From positions 2,395-14,063 of the forward strand of contig JAOXYB010034451.1 in NCBI GenBank assembly GCA_028565635.1: a stretch of DNA of 11,669 nucleotides, in the 5' to 3' direction. Shown here piece by piece: positions 1-11,669 of the stretch (positions within the stretch are counted from its first letter, which is position 1; each line of letters begins with the position of its first letter). The notes under the pieces are model-generated. The model saw only the letters and a program-made list of their open reading frames with translations, made no database searches and had not been told where the DNA came from. The DNA is from Phoronis ovalis. Its lineage: Eukaryota; Phoronida; Phoronidae. The translations under genes were made by a program, and so were the position numbers.

Positions 1-556
1 AAAGAAATTAATTAGGCCAAAAACCCCTGTACCTACAAATTTGAAACTTTGCACAGATGAGTTATACATAGTTATATATCTACAAAAAATATGTCTCAGA
101 TTTTAAAAATTTTGCTTTCATTGTTGAAAAGTTATGATATTTTAAAATTTAAGGGTGAGATCAAAATCCTGAAACTAAGCAAAATTTTAATAATTGAGAC
201 ACTATTTTGTAGACCTCTATATATGTGTGTGTATAAAGATAATTTTTGACAAGTTTCAGCTTTGTTAGTGCCAGAGTTTTTGACTTAAATTTTTCAAAAT
301 GTTAAAATTCAAAAAACATGTTTTTCCGAAAATGGACATTTATCAGATCATGAGAATTATTTTCAACCTTTGCCTTTGGGTTTCATTAATATTGAAGTAT
401 AACCTTTTTAAAAATGTATACTTTTAGAAATAAAGTTATAGTCAACAGTGGTTTTTGTATCTCGAGTCCTTAATGCAAGACTGTCTTAAGTTTATATTAT
501 ACCTTACCAATTGTTGTATAAATGTACATGTCAAGAATTAAAAAACTATTTTTTAG
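1..556 (+). other. Upstream POLR3A intron, 3' part
   Basis: This AT-rich stretch ends in a TTTTTAG acceptor (551-556) next to a coding exon, so it is the 3' part of an intron whose donor is outside the window. I see no exon-like reading frame matching the RPC1 residues expected just upstream. Positions 18-282 form a long imperfect inverted repeat, listed separately. From about 300 to 550 I see nothing beyond AT-rich sequence. Confidence 0.85.
18..282. repeat. Long imperfect inverted repeat (foldback element)
   Basis: The left arm (about 18-117) and right arm (about 177-282) are reverse-complementary with scattered mismatches and small indels, around a loop at 118-176. The best-preserved blocks are 79-98 against 195-213 (TCTACAAAA.. 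and TGTCTCA in both) and 106-117 against 177-188 (AAAATTTTGCTT, perfect). Weaker similarity appears to continue outward to the window edge, so the true element may be larger. It has no coding capacity. An old MITE or two head-to-head copies of a short repeat would both explain it. Confidence 0.7.
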
Positions 557-8916
<8,360 letters not shown>

Positions 8917-10134
8917 GTATGTATGTGATAATAATTTTTAAATCAGTTGCACTGTTCCAAATTATCTAATATACCATTTACGCCATATTTGTCATGTTCA
9001 AGAACTGTTTATACGCTCATTGATAATAAAACATTTGTGTAGTGTCACATACCTAACAGAGTTATTTGTTGGTACTTTACAAATTTAGTGTAGTAATAAA
9101 GAACTAGATGTTAATGTCACACAGTGATACAGTGATACGGCTTCCAATGCCTTCTGGAAAGAGCCTTTACTAAATAAATATATTGAACGAAATTGGTATT
9201 GGTCTAGTGTAGTTCCAGAGTAAAAAAACATGAAGTTTTTGTAGTGGCAGCCATTTTGGTCCCTGCAACAGTAACGAATAATTGGCTTACATTGCAGCTT
9301 TTTATTTAATGCTCTTTGTTCATTTTTACACCTATAAGAAAATTTCACAACATTTTAACGCTGCAGCATATAATTTGCTAGTTTTTGTCGCCATTTGGTA
9401 AAATGCAATTGCCGCACAAACAGGAAGTTGTGATAGCACCCTTATCTGATGTGTATAGTTGTTTTTAGTTGATTGTTGTTGGAAACCATAATAAGTAGTG
9501 TAACAAAGACTGATTAACAATGTAAATGACAGAAAGTCTTACAAGAACAACTTACTGGTGATACAGAATAGCACAACTAACCGAATGAACTAGTTAAAAA
9601 TAACATACTGTAAATTATAAGTAACTTAAGTTTAATTATGACTGGTGTATACTGTGTAACTACCAACTTACTGGAGAAATATATTTAACCCTAAATTTAC
9701 TTAAGGGTTTTTGCTAAAATAGATGTAAGCAAACTTTTGGGCCAATTTGCTATCTTTCTACAAAATCTAAGTTGAAATTTGCTATATGATTCTTAGGTAC
9801 CCTCATGTTTAGGCTCTATTTACAAAGAACCCCAGTGCAGTGCTATTTGCAGCTTATGCTGCTCTCTGGTTGTTGTTTAAGAAGTCACTCTTTGCCAATT
9901 GCAAGTACATCCCCTAGAATAGCCTTAGTATGAATTAGCATGTTTCTCATGTTCCCTTTTAATTATCAATAATCTCATAAATTATTTTGAATAAATGGGT
10001 AGATTTGGCAATAGTTTAATTTAATGCACCTTAATAAAATGTAGTAAAATAGGCAGTTTTCCAGCAAAAAGGATACAATTTTGTAAGCATTTACATAAAA
10101 TATAACTAATATTTGATGAATTATGTAAAACGTT

Positions 10135-10500
10135 CAAATAAGGAAAAGGGAATAATTTTCTTTTTCCGTATTAAATTTTGATCCAAATAAGGAAAAAGGA
10201 ATCATTCCCTTTTTCTTTATTTGATTTTGATATGAGCAAAGGAAAAGGAACCATCTCATTTTTCCATATTTGATTTTGATTCCTGATTCAATTTTATGTG
10301 AATAAGGCAAAAGGAAACATCTCCTTTTTCTTTATTCAATTTTGATTTAAATAATTAATAAAGACATTTTTTTTTTCCTTATGTGATTTTGATGTGAATG
10401 AGGAAAAAAGGAAGGATTCCTTTTTCCTTATGCGACTCAAAATTGGGGTTCTCAAAACTCAAACTCTTTCTTGAAACCCTCTTCAAATAAGGAAAAAATA
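10135..10500 (+). repeat. Minisatellite with a palindromic unit (AAATAAGGAAAAAGGAA...TTCCTTTTTCTTTATTTGATTTTGAT type)
   Basis: About six diverged direct copies of a roughly 46-63 bp unit start near 10135, 10184, 10237, 10299, 10347 and 10394, and a final half-unit lies at 10484-10500. Each unit has an A/G-rich arm (AATAAGGAAAAAGGAA) followed by its inverted T/C-rich counterpart and a trailing ATTTTGAT. In the last full unit the arms AGGAAAAAAGGAA (10401-10413) and TTCCTTTTTCCT (10417-10428) pair with a single bulged A and a 3-base loop. The fifth unit has largely lost its left arm. The array has no coding capacity. Confidence 0.85.
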
Positions 10501-11014
10501 CTTCATGAACCTATTTATGTTGCCTGAACAGCATGCATATGAAAAGCAATCATGCTGAGAATAAATGTAAGAACTGTAGGTTTCATAGTCTAACTCAATA
10601 GATGGATGGGACGGAATAGATGAGATACATATTTAGATAACTGCATTTGTTTATTGCTTTATTTACATAATGCTTAAACTTTAATTTAAAATATAAAGTA
10701 GGAATGAGTTTTGCCAAACGATACCACCTTAAGATAGTTGATTGCAGCACCCTGCATAAATAAATTATTTCTAATAAATTAAATTTAGAGTTTGTACTCA
10801 AGTTTACACATCATTGAGAAAACCGCTGTGTGTCTAGAACTGTAAATTCGATATTTGTTGCAAATTAAAAAGGTACAGTGACTTAGTTTCAAGCAGACTA
10901 TTAACCCGTAAGTCACAGAACATTCTCGCATCTTCTAATTAAGCAGGTGCATTGTCTGGCATGTAAGGATCTCTGGCTATTATTTTTTTTCTTGTGTTCA
11001 CTAATTTAACATAA

Positions 11015-11120
11015 GATTAGTTAGTGATTATTGGTTCAACAACCAAAGCACTGAAACTAATTACAACATGAAAATTAAACTGATACTGTCAAGATGTTGT
11101 ATCAGTTTCGGCAACTAATC
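11015..11120. repeat. Compact nested foldback sequence
   Basis: GATTAGTT (11015-11022) pairs with AACTAATC (11113-11120). Inside, AAACTGATAC (11077-11086) and GTATCAGTTT (11099-11108) form a perfect 10-bp inverted repeat around 12 bases, and TTGGTT/AACCAA (11031-11046) form another small stem. The block at 11051-11069 is also an imperfect inverted copy of 11094-11111. A decayed MITE is the simplest reading; no target-site duplication was seen. Confidence 0.5.
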
Positions 11121-11461
11121 AATTTTTTATTTAACAATGCTATCAGTTACTGTGAAATGTAGATGTATTGAGTGAAAAATATGCATCATATCAAATAAAT
11201 TTTTTTATGAACATAGTTAGGTTAAATGTAATATGAAACTGTTTTCAAGGTTAACAGAAACAAAGACTGTAGCAGAATTGTATCATGTTTAGCCATTAGG
11301 ACAATTAGACAATGTAAAATCAAAATTAAATAATAGTTTGATCTCTAATTCAGAATTTTATCTTGGAAAAACAGGATCAACAATCTTTTGACGTGAATGT
11401 TAATCTCCAAAAACAAAGTCAATTTGAATCTTCCTAATATTAATTCCAAATCATTTTTATT

Positions 11462-11669
11462 ATGCCCATCACTATGTAATAGTGAATGGGCATATAGCTA
11501 AAGCCTATGCGGCGGCGTCGTCGTATGTAACCTTTTCTTTGTGTTGCTATAACGGCTTCAGCTTTTGTCAGATCATCTTCGTATTTGGTACTGGGTAAGT
11601 ACAGGTCAAAGCACAGGTCTGATATAATTTTGACCTCGATTACTTCCAAGATGGCCGACTGGCGGCCAT
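11462..11669 (+). mobile_element. Second copy of the intron-3 element, truncated by the window end
   Basis: This copy begins with the same ATGCCCATCACTATG (11462-11476) as the element at 2115, in the same orientation. The next bases make a hairpin: ATGCCCATCACTAT pairs with ATAGTGAATGGGCAT (11479-11493) with one bulged base. Then come GCGGCGGCGTCGTCGT (11509-11524), GTATGTAACCTTTTC (11523-11537), and a first internal unit starting TATAACGGCTTC with an AGGTCA pair and CTTCCAAGATGGCCGACTGG. The right end is outside the window. No coding region is visible. Confidence 0.75.

Larger units (their letters stand above)
8917..11669 (+). other. Large POLR3A intron 13 (at least 2753 bp), 3' end not reached
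   Basis: This stretch follows a gtatgt donor, and I found no segment encoding the residues expected next in RPC1, so the next exon is taken to lie beyond the window. Between 8917 and 10134 I see only AT-rich sequence. It then holds a hairpin-unit minisatellite (10135-10500), a small foldback (11015-11120) and the start of a dispersed element (11462 to the end). No gene or RNA is recognisable on either strand. Confidence 0.85.

Overview
The window is animal nuclear DNA carrying an internal part of a single intron-rich gene on the + strand. Thirteen exons between 557 and 8916 join in one unbroken frame into 595 codons. The product is recognisably the largest subunit of RNA polymerase III (POLR3A / RPC1). 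All twelve internal introns are GT-AG and their phases agree across every junction. The start codon, the N-terminal clamp exons and everything after the bridge-helix/funnel region lie outside the window. The encoded part holds most of the catalytic core: the lid/rudder/active-site region with the metal-binding NADFDGD motif, the pore and funnel segments, and the bridge helix. By counting from the catalytic aspartates, which I place near residue 500 of the human protein from memory, the piece matches roughly residues 333-928 of about 1390.

Layout: 1-556 is the 3' part of an upstream intron and contains a long foldback repeat. From 557 to 8916 exons of 85-198 bp alternate with introns of 187-1384 bp. 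From 8917 to the window end is one large intron (at least 2753 bp) in which I could not find the next exon.

The introns are AT-rich and carry a varied load of short non-coding repeats. The largest is an element of about 1.06 kb (2115-3172) with short terminal inverted repeats and three to four internal tandem units; the start of a second copy runs off the right edge (11462-11669). There are also three small foldback/MITE-like palindromes (1580-1711, 4486-4615, 11015-11120), a minisatellite whose unit is itself a hairpin (10135-10500), and an (ACAAT)n microsatellite. No second gene, tRNA, rRNA, transposase or reverse transcriptase is visible.

Organism: the protein and gene structure indicate a metazoan. 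The intron density, AT-rich introns and the repeat style (hairpin-started element with a GTCGTC tract and AGGTCA-rich tandem units) remind me of lophotrochozoans such as molluscs, but this is inference and the lineage is not proven. The gene is an ordinary housekeeping gene; the less ordinary material is the repeat content of its introns.
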